Numbered from the stretch's first letter, positions 8,925 to 18,756 are shown. The stretch is DNA of 64,000 nucleotides from Tatumella ptyseos (GCF_030552895.1 NZ_CP130649.1:124001-188000), one strand, 5' to 3'. The notes: generated by a model from the letters alone, not told the origin. Made by a program: numbers and translations.

Positions 8925-10472
8925 ATGGCGACAGTAAAACCCTTGCCTGCTGAGCCATCAGCAGGCGAATATCTTCACGCCATCCTGCGCTCTCCGGTGT
9001 ACGATGTTGCGCAGGTCACGCCGTTGCAAGTGATGAATAAGCTTTCAGATCGTTTGGGTAACACCATACTGGTTAAGCGTGAAGATCGTCAGCCCGTGCA
9101 TAGTTTTAAACTGCGCGGCGCTTATGCCATGATTGCGGGGCTAAGTGAAGAGCAAAAAGCCCGGGGAGTCGTGACGGCTTCGGCAGGAAACCACGCACAG
9201 GGTGTTGCACTTTCCGCGGCAAAATTAGGTATCAAGTCGAAAATTGTAATGCCGCTGGCGACAGCGGATATCAAAGTTGATGCGGTGCGAGCTTTTGGTG
9301 GAGAAGCACTGTTACACGGTGCTAACTTCGATGAAGCGAAAGCTAAAGCGATTGAGCTGGCGGCAGATCACGGCCTGACCTTTATACCTCCCTTCGACCA
9401 CCCTTCAGTGATTGCGGGGCAAGGTACTCTGGGCATGGAACTCCTTCAGCAGGATGCACACTTAGACCGTATTTTTGTGCCGGTGGGTGGTGGAGGCTTA
9501 GCTGCAGGGGTAGCCGTCTTAATCAAACAGCTGATGCCTGAGATTAAGGTGATTGCTGTCGAAGCCAGTGACTCGGCTTGCTTAGCTGCTGCACTGGAAG
9601 CCGGACAGCCTGTTGAACTACCACGTGTAGGCCTCTTTGCTGAAGGGGTGGCAGTCAAACGTATTGGTAGCGAAACCTTTCGTTTATGTCAGCAATACAT
9701 TGATGATATTGTGACGGTTGATAGTGATGCTATTTGCGCCGCGATGAAAGATCTATTTGAAGATGTACGGGCGGTTGCTGAGCCTTCTGGCGCGTTAGCC
9801 TTGGCTGGAATGAAGAAATACATTCAACAGCATAGTATTGAGGGGGAACGGCTCGCGCACGTTCTCTCTGGTGCGAATGTTAATTTTCATGGCTTACGCT
9901 ATGTATCTGAACGCTGCGAGTTAGGTGAGCAACGTGAGGCTCTCTTAGCAGTAACTATCCCAGAACAGCAAGGAAGTTTCCTTACCTTTTGCCAAACATT
10001 AGGTGGGCGCTCAATTACTGAGTTTAACTACCGTTACGCTGATGAAGGGAAAGCCTGTATTTTTGTCGGCGTCAGATTGACGCGAGGCGATGACGAGCGA
10101 AAAGAGATAGTGACTCAGCTTCAAAACCATGGCTATCAAGTTGTTGATCTCTCTGATGATGAAATGGCTAAGTTGCATTTGCGTTACATGGTTGGTGGGC
10201 GTCCAAGTAAAGCTTTAGAAGAACGTCTCTTCAGTTTTGAATTCCCTGAGTCGCCTGGTGCATTACTCAAATTTTTGGAGACTCTTGGGACACATTGGAA
10301 TATCTCGTTGTTTCACTATCGCAGCCATGGCACCGATTATGGGCGAGTCTTAGCAGGATTCGAGCAAAACCCGCGCGAAACGGATTTTGAACCTCACCTC
10401 GATGCTTTAGGCTATGCCTATCACGACGAAACAGAAAATCCAGCGTTTAAATTCTTCTTAGCAGGAAAATAG
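8925..10472 (+). CDS. ilvA: Threonine dehydratase, biosynthetic
   Basis: This 515-residue PLP enzyme deaminates threonine to 2-oxobutyrate, the committed step to isoleucine. Lys62 in HSFKLRGAY carries PLP, SAGNHAQG and PVGGGGLAAG bind the cofactor, and two C-terminal ACT-like repeats (from about residue 330) give isoleucine feedback. The start at 8925 matches E. coli; the frame opens 39 bp upstream inside ilvD. The gap to ilvD is 4 bp. The stop codon directly abuts the end of convergent ilvY. Confidence 0.97.
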   Translation: MATVKPLPAEPSAGEYLHAILRSPVYDVAQVTPLQVMNKLSDRLGNTILVKREDRQPVHSFKLRGAYAMIAGLSEEQKARGVVTASAGNHAQGVALSAAKLGIKSKIVMPLATADIKVDAVRAFGGEALLHGANFDEAKAKAIELAADHGLTFIPPFDHPSVIAGQGTLGMELLQQDAHLDRIFVPVGGGGLAAGVAVLIKQLMPEIKVIAVEASDSACLAAALEAGQPVELPRVGLFAEGVAVKRIGSETFRLCQQYIDDIVTVDSDAICAAMKDLFEDVRAVAEPSGALALAGMKKYIQQHSIEGERLAHVLSGANVNFHGLRYVSERCELGEQREALLAVTIPEQQGSFLTFCQTLGGRSITEFNYRYADEGKACIFVGVRLTRGDDERKEIVTQLQNHGYQVVDLSDDEMAKLHLRYMVGGRPSKALEERLFSFEFPESPGALLKFLETLGTHWNISLFHYRSHGTDYGRVLAGFEQNPRETDFEPHLDALGYAYHDETENPAFKFFLAGK

Positions 10473-11357
10473 CTAGAGAAGATTCCAAAAAGCCTCAATC
10501 AGCGGCTCTCGTAGCCGCTGTTTTTGTACACAGATCCCCAATTCTAATGGTGCGCCTAAATCTTCTCCCTCTAGCATCATGATCCGGTTACGGACCATCT
10601 CAGGGCTATTTTCAATCACTACCGCCGGAAGTAGTGCGACTCCGCAGCCAAGTGCAACCATGGAAACAATAGCCTCATGCCCCGCCACAGTTGCGTAGAT
10701 CATTGGGTTTGGTAAACGTTGACGGCGAAACCACAGGTCGATACTGCGTCTAACAGGTCCCTGTTCTGGAATGATAAAAGGGATCTCTTGCCAATTGCGT
10801 GCTTCGTGGTTCATCGCTAACTGACGTACAGGGCAAGGGAGTGCAGGGGCGATCATCACGAGAGGCAATGTCGCAAGAGGGGTAAAATCTATCCCGCTTG
10901 GGAGCGAGAGAGGTTTACCGGCAATTGACACATCGGCATGGCCTGAACTGACAATTTCGACTGCATCAGCAGGGTCACCCGTGAATAATTTAATTTCGAC
11001 TTGCGGGTGGACGATTCTAAATCGATCTAATATGGGGGGTAAATGGCTATAAGCCGCAGTGACTGAACAGAATATTTTTAACTCTCCATTCAGAGAAGGA
11101 CTATCTACTGCCATCGCGTGTTTCAACTGTTGATATTGCAATAACGTTTGCTGCGCAAATAGCTTTAATTGCTCGCCTGCTTCGGTAAGAGACACCGAGC
11201 GGTTGTCCCGTAGAAATAATGGGTAGCCTAGCTCATCTTCTAAGCGTTGGATCTGTCGAGAAAGTGTAGAGGGGCTGACATGCATTGCCCGGGATGTCTG
11301 CCCGAAATGGCAAGATTCAGCCAAATGGAGAAACAATTTTAAATCGCGTAAATCCAT
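10473..11357 (-). CDS. ilvY: LysR-type regulator IlvY
   Basis: A 294-residue LysR activator of ilvC that responds to acetolactate and acetohydroxybutyrate in E. coli. The HTH region (HVSPSTLSRQIQRLE) and the CSVTAAYSHLPPILDRFR segment are near-identical to E. coli IlvY. I chose MDLRDLK at 11357 as the start; two in-frame ATGs lie 6 and 9 bp upstream. It is divergent from ilvC and convergent with ilvA, with no base between the two stop codons. Confidence 0.95.
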   Translation of the reverse strand: MDLRDLKLFLHLAESCHFGQTSRAMHVSPSTLSRQIQRLEDELGYPLFLRDNRSVSLTEAGEQLKLFAQQTLLQYQQLKHAMAVDSPSLNGELKIFCSVTAAYSHLPPILDRFRIVHPQVEIKLFTGDPADAVEIVSSGHADVSIAGKPLSLPSGIDFTPLATLPLVMIAPALPCPVRQLAMNHEARNWQEIPFIIPEQGPVRRSIDLWFRRQRLPNPMIYATVAGHEAIVSMVALGCGVALLPAVVIENSPEMVRNRIMMLEGEDLGAPLELGICVQKQRLREPLIEAFWNLL

Positions 11358-11512
11358 CATCACCATGCCTTTTAATGTTGCGTTAACTGCAATGTAATAT
11401 TGTTAATATATCAATTTAAGCAATGCATTTCCTGTCATATGATGGGGTCATAATGAAACGACAGACGTTTCAATAATTACACAAAATATGCACAACATTA
11501 TCTGGAGTATTC
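11358..11512. promoter_or_regulatory. ilvY-ilvC divergent control region
   Basis: This 155-bp gap must hold both promoters and, by analogy with E. coli, tandem IlvY operators, which I could not delimit. A visible element is the inverted repeat TGAAACG (11454-11460) and CGTTTCA (11466-11472), 41 bp before the ilvC start. The ribosome site CTGGAG precedes ilvC. Confidence 0.6.
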
Positions 11513-12991
11513 ATGGCTAACTATTTCAATACGCTGAATTTACGTAATCAGCTGGCGCAATTAGGTAAATGTCGTTTTATGTCTCGCGAAGAGTTTGCTG
11601 ACGAAGCTAACTACCTGAAAGGTAAGAAAGTCGTCATCGTCGGTTGCGGTGCGCAAGGTCTGAACCAAGGGTTGAATATGCGCGATTCCGGCCTAAATGT
11701 TGCCTATGCACTACGTCAAGAAGCTATCGATGAGAAACGCGCATCATGGCGTAAAGCTTCAGATAATGGATTCAAAGTTGGCACCTACGAAGAATTAATC
11801 CCTGAAGCGGATTTAGTCATTAACCTGACGCCAGACAAACAACACTCAGCAGTGGTTCAAGCGGTTCAACCGCTGATGAAAGAAGGTGCAGCGTTAGGCT
11901 ATTCTCACGGTTTCAACATTGTTGAAGTAGGCGAAACGATTCGTAAAGATATTACTGTCGTTATGGTTGCACCGAAATGCCCAGGTACCGAAGTACGTGA
12001 AGAGTACAAACGTGGTTTCGGTGTACCGACACTGTTAGCAGTACACCCAGAGAATGACCCGCAAAAAGAAGGTTTGGCGATTGCTAAAGCTTGGGCGGCA
12101 GCAACTGGCGGCCACCGTGCCGGTGTTTTAGAATCCTCTTTCGTCGCTGAAGTAAAATCCGATTTGATGGGCGAGCAAACTATTCTTTGCGGTATGCTAC
12201 AAGCCGGTTCAATCTTATGTTTCGATAAATTAGTCGCCGAAGGGACTGATGCCGCTTACGCTGAGAAATTAATCCAGTTTGGTTGGGAAACCATCACAGA
12301 ATCCCTGAAGTTCGGGGGCATCACTCTGATGATGGACCGTTTATCTAACCCAGCGAAACTACGTGCTTACGCGCTGTCAGAGCAATTGAAAACGTTAATG
12401 GCACCACTTTTCCAAAAACATATGGACGATATCATCTCGGGTGAGTTTTCATCTGGCATGATGGCCGATTGGGCTAACGATGACAAAGATCTTCTGACTT
12501 GGCGTGAAGAGACGGGTAAAACGGCTTTCGAGAACGCGGCACAGTTTGAAGGTAAGATTGCTGAGCAAGAATACTACGATCAAGGCGTTGTGATGGTCGC
12601 GATGGTTAAAGCGGGCGTTGAATTGGCCTTCGAAACTATGGTTGATGCGGGCATTATTGAAGAGTCAGCGTATTACGAATCTCTTCATGAGTTACCACTG
12701 ATTGCTAACACCATCGCGCGTAAGCGTCTGTATGAAATGAACGTGGTTATTTCAGATACCGCAGAATACGGTAACTACCTATTTAGTTTCGCAGCTGTCC
12801 CACTATTGAAAGACTTTATGGCTAACTTGAAGCCTGGTGATTTAGGGAAGCCTGCGACAACAGATAATAACGTCGATAATGCGCAATTACGTGAAGTGAA
12901 CGAAGCCGTTCGTCATCACCCAATCGAAGAAGTGGGCCGTAAACTGCGTGGGTACATGACTGATATGAAGAGTATCGCCGTAGCAGGCTAA
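11513..12991 (+). CDS. ilvC: Ketol-acid reductoisomerase
   Basis: A 492-residue NADPH- and Mg-dependent enzyme that rearranges and reduces acetolactate and acetohydroxybutyrate. The length is that of the long class II enzymes with a duplicated C-terminal domain. The Rossmann motif [10 protein letters not shown] is near residue 45, and [18 protein letters not shown] is characteristic. It is a separate transcription unit from ilvGMEDA, under divergent IlvY. Confidence 0.97.
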   Translation: MANYFNTLNLRNQLAQLGKCRFMSREEFADEANYLKGKKVVIVGCGAQGLNQGLNMRDSGLNVAYALRQEAIDEKRASWRKASDNGFKVGTYEELIPEADLVINLTPDKQHSAVVQAVQPLMKEGAALGYSHGFNIVEVGETIRKDITVVMVAPKCPGTEVREEYKRGFGVPTLLAVHPENDPQKEGLAIAKAWAAATGGHRAGVLESSFVAEVKSDLMGEQTILCGMLQAGSILCFDKLVAEGTDAAYAEKLIQFGWETITESLKFGGITLMMDRLSNPAKLRAYALSEQLKTLMAPLFQKHMDDIISGEFSSGMMADWANDDKDLLTWREETGKTAFENAAQFEGKIAEQEYYDQGVVMVAMVKAGVELAFETMVDAGIIEESAYYESLHELPLIANTIARKRLYEMNVVISDTAEYGNYLFSFAAVPLLKDFMANLKPGDLGKPATTDNNVDNAQLREVNEAVRHHPIEEVGRKLRGYMTDMKSIAVAG

Positions 12992-13021
12992 TAGCTTGTA
13001 GCACCAGACATCTCTTTCAAG

Positions 13022-13056
13022 CCCCTATATTGTTTAACAATGTAGGGGTTTTTTTA
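13022..13056 (+). terminator. ilvC terminator
   Basis: An 11-bp stem (CCCCTATATTG with CAATGTAGGGG, one T-G pair, loop TTTAA) is followed by an eight-T run, 30 bp after the ilvC stop. Confidence 0.92.
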
Positions 13057-13137
13057 TTAGAGTAATGAACAGCGTGTTACGGAGTTAGTCACTGTAGTGT
13101 TAATTCATTCGCCCGAGCTTATCATTGAGGAATAGTG

Positions 13138-13887
13138 ATGCACTGGTTCAGTCAGGGAAAATTTGAGATCCGTCTTGAGTGGGGCCTCTCCGCTGTAGAG
13201 AACCTTGGCAGTGAAGTCGACTGTGCGATTATTGTTGACGTTATGTCTTTTTCAACCTGCGTAAGTCTTGCGATTGATAAGGGGGCTTCTATTTACCCCT
13301 ATCCATGGAAGGACGCATCAGCGATTGAATATGGTAAGGCACTCGGAGCGAGTACAGCGAATATAGATAGACGGTTTAGTAGAGAGGGATACAGCCTGTC
13401 ACCTGCATCGATTAAGAATATAAGCAAAGGTGTAAAGCTAGTCCTTCCATCTCCTAACGGATCAGCGGTATCGTTTAAGGCAAGTGAGGCTGGTATTACC
13501 GTTTTTAGTGGTTGCTTTAGAAATATGACTGCCACTGCAGATGCTTGTCGTGCATTTAAGCGTATTTTACTTATTCCTTGTGGGGAGCGTTGGGCAGATG
13601 GCAGCCTTCGTCCTAGTATTGAAGATTACGTGGCCGCTGGTGGAATTATTGATGCGCTCAATCGTGAGAATTGTTCACCAGAGGCCCAAGCTGCTGTCGC
13701 TGTTTGGCGTCATTACCACGCGCAAAACTTGGCATTACTCCGAGACTGTTCATCTGGGGGAGAACTTATACAGCGAGGGTTTGAGGAGGATGTCGAGCTC
13801 TGCCTTGAGATCGATAGATCTACTCAAGCATGCTGTCTTCGTAATAATGCTTACGTATCAGCGTCAATACTTAAAGGTAGTGTTTAA
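13138..13887 (+). CDS. 2-phosphosulfolactate phosphatase (ComB) family protein
   Basis: A 249-residue protein with the marks of the ComB family (Mg-dependent acid phosphatase fold): DVMSFST at 34-40, SPNGS at 105-109, CGERW at 148-152 and RPSIED at 158-163. In methanogens ComB dephosphorylates 2-phosphosulfolactate for coenzyme M synthesis. No ComA or ComC is present here, so the true substrate is unknown. The start is the ATG at 13138, with TGAGGA well placed; a GTG lies one codon upstream. It is not part of the conserved ilv region I know from E. coli. It probably forms an operon with the gene 22 bp downstream. Confidence 0.78.
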   Translation: MHWFSQGKFEIRLEWGLSAVENLGSEVDCAIIVDVMSFSTCVSLAIDKGASIYPYPWKDASAIEYGKALGASTANIDRRFSREGYSLSPASIKNISKGVKLVLPSPNGSAVSFKASEAGITVFSGCFRNMTATADACRAFKRILLIPCGERWADGSLRPSIEDYVAAGGIIDALNRENCSPEAQAAVAVWRHYHAQNLALLRDCSSGGELIQRGFEEDVELCLEIDRSTQACCLRNNAYVSASILKGSV

Positions 13888-13909
13888 CAGAGTTAGTAGA
13901 GGATACGGC

Positions 13910-14287
13910 ATGCTGGAAGAACAGCTGATATTACTAGAGTGCACTCTACACGGTGAGAGACGTTATGACCGAGCATGGCTGGAGCAGATTCTACATCCAA
14001 ATTTTCAAGAAATTACTCGATCAGGCTTGATAGTTAACCGCTCGCAAACGATCTCATCGCTACTCGGCGAAAAAAATCCCCCACCAATCTCAAGTAGTGA
14101 TTTCAGGCTCACCCAATTAGGCGAATACTCCGCTATTCTTCACTATAGATCGTCCTATGCGGACGGTAGCCACCAAGCACTACGCACTTCTCATTGGTTA
14201 CTCACCGAAATACAACAGTGGGTACTCGTGTTTCATCAGGGAACCCCCGTGGCGAAGGATATTTGTCGACAAGCTCTAACGCGGTAA
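13910..14287 (+). CDS. NTF2-like / DUF4440-type small protein
   Basis: A 125-residue protein whose layout (EEQLILLECTLHG..., LHPNFQEITRSGLIVNRSQTI, SAILHYRSSYADGS, TSHWLL, WVLVFHQGT) fits the nuclear-transport-factor-2-like fold of DUF4440 proteins. Such proteins are small cone-shaped domains, some binding or altering small ligands. The function is unknown. The start at ATG 13910 has AGAGGA 8 bp before it and follows the ComB-like stop by 22 bp; the frame stays open much further upstream through the neighbour, but that reading is spurious. Confidence 0.72.
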   Translation: MLEEQLILLECTLHGERRYDRAWLEQILHPNFQEITRSGLIVNRSQTISSLLGEKNPPPISSSDFRLTQLGEYSAILHYRSSYADGSHQALRTSHWLLTEIQQWVLVFHQGTPVAKDICRQALTR

Positions 14288-14337
14288 GACAACCAAAAGT
14301 TAAGTGTCTCGTAGAATGCTTAAAAGGCTCTGCAGGA

Positions 14338-14358
14338 TTTATGAGGGTTCCTCATAAA
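14338..14358. repeat. Small perfect hairpin between convergent genes
   Basis: TTTATGAGG and CCTCATAAA form a 9-bp stem with a 3-nt loop. No T tract follows in either direction, so it is not a standard terminator. Confidence 0.5.
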
Positions 14359-14441
14359 AATTAACCTTTTAGTTGGGTGTGTTATTTCATAAATAATAAA
14401 AGAATGTTTAAGGTAAATTGTAGATTGATAAGGCACTCAAT

Positions 14442-14464
14442 AGCCACCTTTTGAGAAGGTGGCT
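14442..14464. terminator. Hairpin, possible shared terminator
   Basis: AGCCACCTT and AAGGTGGCT pair perfectly (loop TTGAG) between convergent transcription units, 41 bp from the end of yhjE. The T tracts on both sides are poor, so termination would be weak or Rho-aided. Confidence 0.6.
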
Positions 14465-14504
14465 TTATCGATTGAAATCCTTTACCTAGGTAGGAGGCAA
14501 CCTA

Positions 14505-15839
14505 TCAAGAACGATATGAAGAGAGCATAGTGTGACGTGTTTCTTTACTTAGTATTAGCGCGATGAGTGTGAGTACTGCCATCGAAGCAAGATAAAGGCC
14601 CACAGCAAAGAGTCCCCATTTAGCATTTAACCAGGTCGCAATATAGGGCGCGACAGAAGCACCTAATATTGATGCTAAATTATAGGAGAAGGATGCTCCG
14701 GTATAGCGAACCTCAGTCGGAAAGAGTTCGGGTAACAAAGCACCCATAGGGCCAAAGGTTAAGCCCATGATGGTTAATCCTAGCGTTAAAAAGAGCATTA
14801 CCAACCACTGCGATCCGCTGGCCAAAATAGTGGGGAATACTAAGGCGAATACGATGATCAATAAGGTAATAGTGATCATTGTAGGACGACGACCGAAGCG
14901 ATCCGCCAAGATCCCGGCTATCGGGATCGCGATACCAAATCCGATCACTGCCACCATCAACATCCATAAAAAACTATTCCGTGAAAAACCTAATCCTTGC
15001 GGTACAGGAGCGGTTCCATAACTCATGGAATAAACAGTCATAATATAAAATAGGGTATAGGTGGCTAGCATAATGAAAGTACCGAGCACCATTGCGCTGA
15101 AGTGCTTCTTGAACAAGGTACTGATAGGTAGACTGACGTGTTGCTGTGCTTGTTGAGCTCGGGTAAAGACAGGGCTTTCATGCAAAGATACCCTGACATA
15201 CAGCCCGATAATGACAAGAACTGCGGATAGGATAAAGGGTACACGCCATCCCCACTGCATAAATTGCTGGTCAGTCAGCAGCCATGAAAGCAGTAAAAAG
15301 GTTCCGTTAGCAAAGAAAAACCCGATTGGTGCGCCCAGTTGTGGGAAGGAGCCGTATAACGCTCTTTTCTTTGCAGGTGCGTTCTCCGTGGCGAGCAACG
15401 CCGCTCCGCCCCATTCGCCACCTAGACCTAAACCTTGACCGAAACGGGCAAGAGCGAGAAGAAGTGGTGCAGCCACACCGATTGTTTGGTAACTCGGTAA
15501 TAAGCCGATTATGACCGTAGAAACACCCATCGTCATTAATGAAGCAACCAAGGTTGCTTTGCGGCCAACTTTATCGCCAAAATGTCCAAAGAGTGCAGAA
15601 CCAATTGGACGAGCGACGAAGGCAATTGCGAAAGTCGCTAACGATTGTAATGTTGCAACCGTCGGATCGCCTTGCGGGAAGAATATATGGGGAAAAACAA
15701 TTACCGCGGCGGTGGCGTAGATATAAAAATCGAAAAATTCAATTGCTGTACCGACTAAGGATGCGACGATCACTTTATTACGTGAGTTGATGGGGGGCGC
15801 TTGCTGAGAATGTTCAGCCAGAGTTTCTGAAGTTTGCAT
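14505..15839 (-). CDS. yhjE: MFS transporter YhjE (metabolite:H+ symporter family)
   Basis: A 444-residue, 12-helix inner-membrane transporter of the MHS subfamily (ProP, ShiA, KgtP relatives), nearly collinear with E. coli YhjE. Diagnostic stretches include NSRNKVIVASLVGTAIEFFD, GHFGDKVGRKATL and GQGLGLGGEWGGAALL. The substrate is unknown; the family carries small organic acids and osmolytes with protons. It lies beside yhjD as in E. coli, 219 bp away, on the same strand. Confidence 0.92.
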   Translation of the reverse strand: MQTSETLAEHSQQAPPINSRNKVIVASLVGTAIEFFDFYIYATAAVIVFPHIFFPQGDPTVATLQSLATFAIAFVARPIGSALFGHFGDKVGRKATLVASLMTMGVSTVIIGLLPSYQTIGVAAPLLLALARFGQGLGLGGEWGGAALLATENAPAKKRALYGSFPQLGAPIGFFFANGTFLLLSWLLTDQQFMQWGWRVPFILSAVLVIIGLYVRVSLHESPVFTRAQQAQQHVSLPISTLFKKHFSAMVLGTFIMLATYTLFYIMTVYSMSYGTAPVPQGLGFSRNSFLWMLMVAVIGFGIAIPIAGILADRFGRRPTMITITLLIIVFALVFPTILASGSQWLVMLFLTLGLTIMGLTFGPMGALLPELFPTEVRYTGASFSYNLASILGASVAPYIATWLNAKWGLFAVGLYLASMAVLTLIALILSKETRHTMLSSYRS

Positions 15840-16058
15840 AATTCTATTTTCTTATTTTTGTTACATCGGAAAATCATATTACGCAGCCCTGACCGATGGT
15901 TCAATTCACCTCCAGTCAGCCAAATAAGATAAATAGCAAATAATCGCAGTAATATGGCGTTAAACAAACAATGTTAGAGGATAATTGAGAATAAGCTGGT
16001 GGGATACGCTGAAAATAGGCTAAAAAAAATGGTTTATTTAATTTAGCCTACCAAGCAG

Positions 16059-17069
16059 TTATTCAGTTACTGAAGCCTTATTTTCTTTATCAGTAGCGGG
16101 AGGATTAGCTGTGGCTATCCATGCTGCGCAGAACAACGTTAAGCGAGCAAAGAAATAGAAGAAGGCCATTAACCCTAATACTGAACCAAATGCCGCACCT
16201 GAAGGTGAAGAAGCTAATTTTGGGAGGGTAAAGGTCATAATAAACTTAATCAGCTCAAAGCCAATCGCCGCAAGTAAAGTCCCCCGGAATAGGGCTTTCT
16301 TATGAGGTTTATGACGTGGAAGTATCCAGAAAATCCACAAGAAGATAAGGTAGTTACAGCCTATAGAAATACACAGCGCGCTGACGGTAATCAACGGTCG
16401 CAGCCAACTAATATGATCTAATCCTAATGCACTAATGATCGTTGATTGCGCCGAACCCGCAATTGAGTTGAGGGAAATAGAAATCACTAATGCGATGACT
16501 AAGCCAGTTAGCGAGATAAAATCGCGCAAATACTTATGCCACATTTTCTCCTGATCTTTCGGTGCGCGCTCCCACACGTCTCGGGATTGAGCGCGAATAG
16601 CTTCGCGTAGATTACCGACCCAGCTGATCCCCGAATATAAGGCTAATAATAATCCCGTTATTCCGACTGTAGTACGTTGTTGAATCGCCGTATTGACCGT
16701 ATTTTTTAAGGTCGATGTCAAAGTTGGATCGCTAATACTATTAACGATTTTATCAATCAACTCTGCAAGGAGTGCTTGGTTGGAAGCCAATACAAATCCT
16801 AATGCGGCAAAGGACACCATTAGAATAGGGATTAATGAAAGGAATGAGAAATAGGTGATAGCAGCACCGAATTGACTACCCAATCGATCGTTAAAGCGTT
16901 CAATAGCCCGTAAAAAATGAGCTACAGGTTTCAGAGAGGTAAACCAAATATAAAAGCGCGAAGCCTGCTTAATAGAATGATCGACTGAGGCATTCCCCGT
17001 TTTAATTGGAATGACCGACGCTTCGTGATCGTCATTATCCTTTTTCGAATTATTTTTTGTCTCAACCAT
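16059..17069 (-). CDS. yhjD: YihY/BrkB family inner membrane protein YhjD
   Basis: A 336-residue BrkB/YihY-family membrane protein with about six membrane segments and the family core NDRLGSQFGAAITYFSFLSLIPILM. E. coli YhjD (337 residues) is linked to lipid A/lipopolysaccharide export, since a YhjD mutation lets cells live with lipid IVA. I chose the ATG at 17069 (MVETKNNSKKD), preceded by GATGGAA, because it gives the E. coli length. An in-frame ATG at 17147 would overlap the upstream regulator gene. It may be co-transcribed with that gene, which ends 55 bp upstream. Confidence 0.9.
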   Translation of the reverse strand: MVETKNNSKKDNDDHEASVIPIKTGNASVDHSIKQASRFYIWFTSLKPVAHFLRAIERFNDRLGSQFGAAITYFSFLSLIPILMVSFAALGFVLASNQALLAELIDKIVNSISDPTLTSTLKNTVNTAIQQRTTVGITGLLLALYSGISWVGNLREAIRAQSRDVWERAPKDQEKMWHKYLRDFISLTGLVIALVISISLNSIAGSAQSTIISALGLDHISWLRPLITVSALCISIGCNYLIFLWIFWILPRHKPHKKALFRGTLLAAIGFELIKFIMTFTLPKLASSPSGAAFGSVLGLMAFFYFFARLTLFCAAWIATANPPATDKENKASVTE

Positions 17070-17124
17070 AAAAATTCCATCATTGTGGTTTGGGCGATAA
17101 AAGTCTTGATTACTACAGTATAGC

Positions 17125-18615
17125 TTATGGTTCGCTGTATCCTTCATCGAGAGGGATTGTCCCCGTTATCTGGAAGTCTTGAGGGGGGATCCCCGTCATC
17201 TCACAGGCTAGTTCACCGGTACGGCGCAATGCATAACGGTAGCGTTCATCAAAAGGATAGCAGCAGGATAAGCGTAATGCATGATGGTAGTGCTCACTGA
17301 GTGAATAGAGAGAGCCAGGTGTAACGCAAATACGTTCATTCAATAACTGTTCGAATAAATCAACGGTATTAATTTTCCCCGGCAGCTCAGCCCAGAAAAC
17401 GAAACCGCCCATTGGCCGAGTGGCTTGTGTACCTTCTGGAAAATAGCGCGAAATCATATCCCGCACTTTATCCATATTGCTAGCATAGCGTCTACGCAGT
17501 GAACGTAGATGGTGGTCGTAACCGCCATTAGCGATAAATTCAGCCAAGGTAGAAGTTAAAAGCGCCGACTCACCCAAGGTGCTTAGCCCTTTTAGGCGAG
17601 AGATTGCATCATGAAAACGGCCTGCCATCATCCAGCCAATACGAAAGTCAGGAGCTAAGGTTTTGGTAAAACTGGTGCAGTAGATTACCCAACCTTCTTT
17701 ATCGAAGCTTTTTACCGCGGGAGATTCTGGGTTGTGGAATTGCAGTTCGCTATAAATACCATCTTCAATCACCGGTAATTGGTAGTGTTGTGCTAACTGC
17801 GCCAGCCGCTTTTTATCTGCGATAGAGGAAGTAAACCCTAATGGATTGTGGACTGTCGGGATGGTAATGAGTGCGGAGATCCGCTTCTCTTTCAGCATCA
17901 ATTCAAGAACGTCCATCTTGATCCCTTGCCGAGGATCCGTGGGGATCTCGACGGCTTTCAATCCTAACTCTGCTAGTAAAGGAAATAGGAAAAAGTAGGT
18001 CGGACTTTCCACCCCAATACAATCCCCGGGAGAAGTGATAACCCGCAAGGCTAACTGAATTGCCTCTGAACAACCATGGGTGATGATGATCTCTTCGGCA
18101 GAGAGGGATAATCCTGAATAGAGGGCGCGTTTCGCAATTTGTTCGCGTAATGCTTCACCATTATTTGGGAGAGCATATTTGGAGATAATTTCAGGCTTTC
18201 GACGTAATAATGAGGCAGCAATTTTTGTTAGTTTAGCCGTGGGGAAAAAATCTTCATGCTGAGGGCAGGCGAGGGAAATATTTGTGTACGCCGGATTCCG
18301 TTGGGCTGCGAAAGCGGCTTCAATTAACGCCATTTTTTCTCGACCTAGCTCGCGGGGCTTTAACTGCCTAGGTGCCGAACTAGCGACCTCCGCTAATACG
18401 CTGCGTACGTAGAATCCAGATTGAGGTCTTGCCTCAACCAATCCTCGATTTTCTAAGCGTTGCCATGCCGAGAGTACTGTGTTGACACTTACCTGATGAG
18501 TTTCAGCAACACGCCTGATAGCCGGTAGCCTCTGACCTGCCTTGATTTTGCCTTGATGGATTAAGGTTGCAAATTCGTCGGCAAGTTGCTGATAACGAGT
18601 GGTAGCTGCTGTCAT
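17125..18615 (-). CDS. MocR-type regulator (GntR HTH fused to aminotransferase domain)
   Basis: A 496-residue protein. Residues 1-75 are a GntR winged HTH (AGQRLPAIRRVAETHQVSVNTV); the rest is a fold-type I aminotransferase-like domain with the PLP lysine in SFTKTLAPDFRIGWM. MocR proteins use PLP or amino-acid adducts to control neighbouring genes. I chose ATG 18615, preceded by CCAGGTGTATCC; the frame opens 90 bp upstream. It is divergent from a LysE-type exporter, with a large palindrome between them, so it probably controls that exporter and itself. It is of the E. coli YdcR type. Confidence 0.9.
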   Translation of the reverse strand: MTAATTRYQQLADEFATLIHQGKIKAGQRLPAIRRVAETHQVSVNTVLSAWQRLENRGLVEARPQSGFYVRSVLAEVASSAPRQLKPRELGREKMALIEAAFAAQRNPAYTNISLACPQHEDFFPTAKLTKIAASLLRRKPEIISKYALPNNGEALREQIAKRALYSGLSLSAEEIIITHGCSEAIQLALRVITSPGDCIGVESPTYFFLFPLLAELGLKAVEIPTDPRQGIKMDVLELMLKEKRISALITIPTVHNPLGFTSSIADKKRLAQLAQHYQLPVIEDGIYSELQFHNPESPAVKSFDKEGWVIYCTSFTKTLAPDFRIGWMMAGRFHDAISRLKGLSTLGESALLTSTLAEFIANGGYDHHLRSLRRRYASNMDKVRDMISRYFPEGTQATRPMGGFVFWAELPGKINTVDLFEQLLNERICVTPGSLYSLSEHYHHALRLSCCYPFDERYRYALRRTGELACEMTGIPPQDFQITGTIPLDEGYSEP

Positions 18616-18640
18616 GGATACACCTGGTCGTAAGTTCGAT

Positions 18641-18672
18641 GAGTACAATTTACTATAATTAAAATTGTACTC
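18641..18672. promoter_or_regulatory. Palindromic operator between mocR-type gene and lysE-type gene
   Basis: GAGTACAATTT (18641-18651) and AAATTGTACTC (18662-18672) are perfect 11-bp inverted arms around a 10-bp AT spacer. It lies 26 bp upstream of the regulator start and 84 bp upstream of the exporter start. A further ATTACAAT half-like element follows at 18674-18681. Placement and symmetry suggest the MocR binding site. Confidence 0.78.
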
Positions 18673-18756
18673 ATTACAATAAACATTTTTTGTCTCTGTT
18701 ACCATTTTTGTTGCTGAGGTAGCATAGCCACATTCTTTGTTTGCAGGACACCCATC

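Noticed and set aside
13541..13909. Open frame extending the NTF2-like protein far upstream
   Set aside because: It reads through the ComB-like gene in another frame; the ATG at 13910 has its own ribosome site and begins the recognisable domain.
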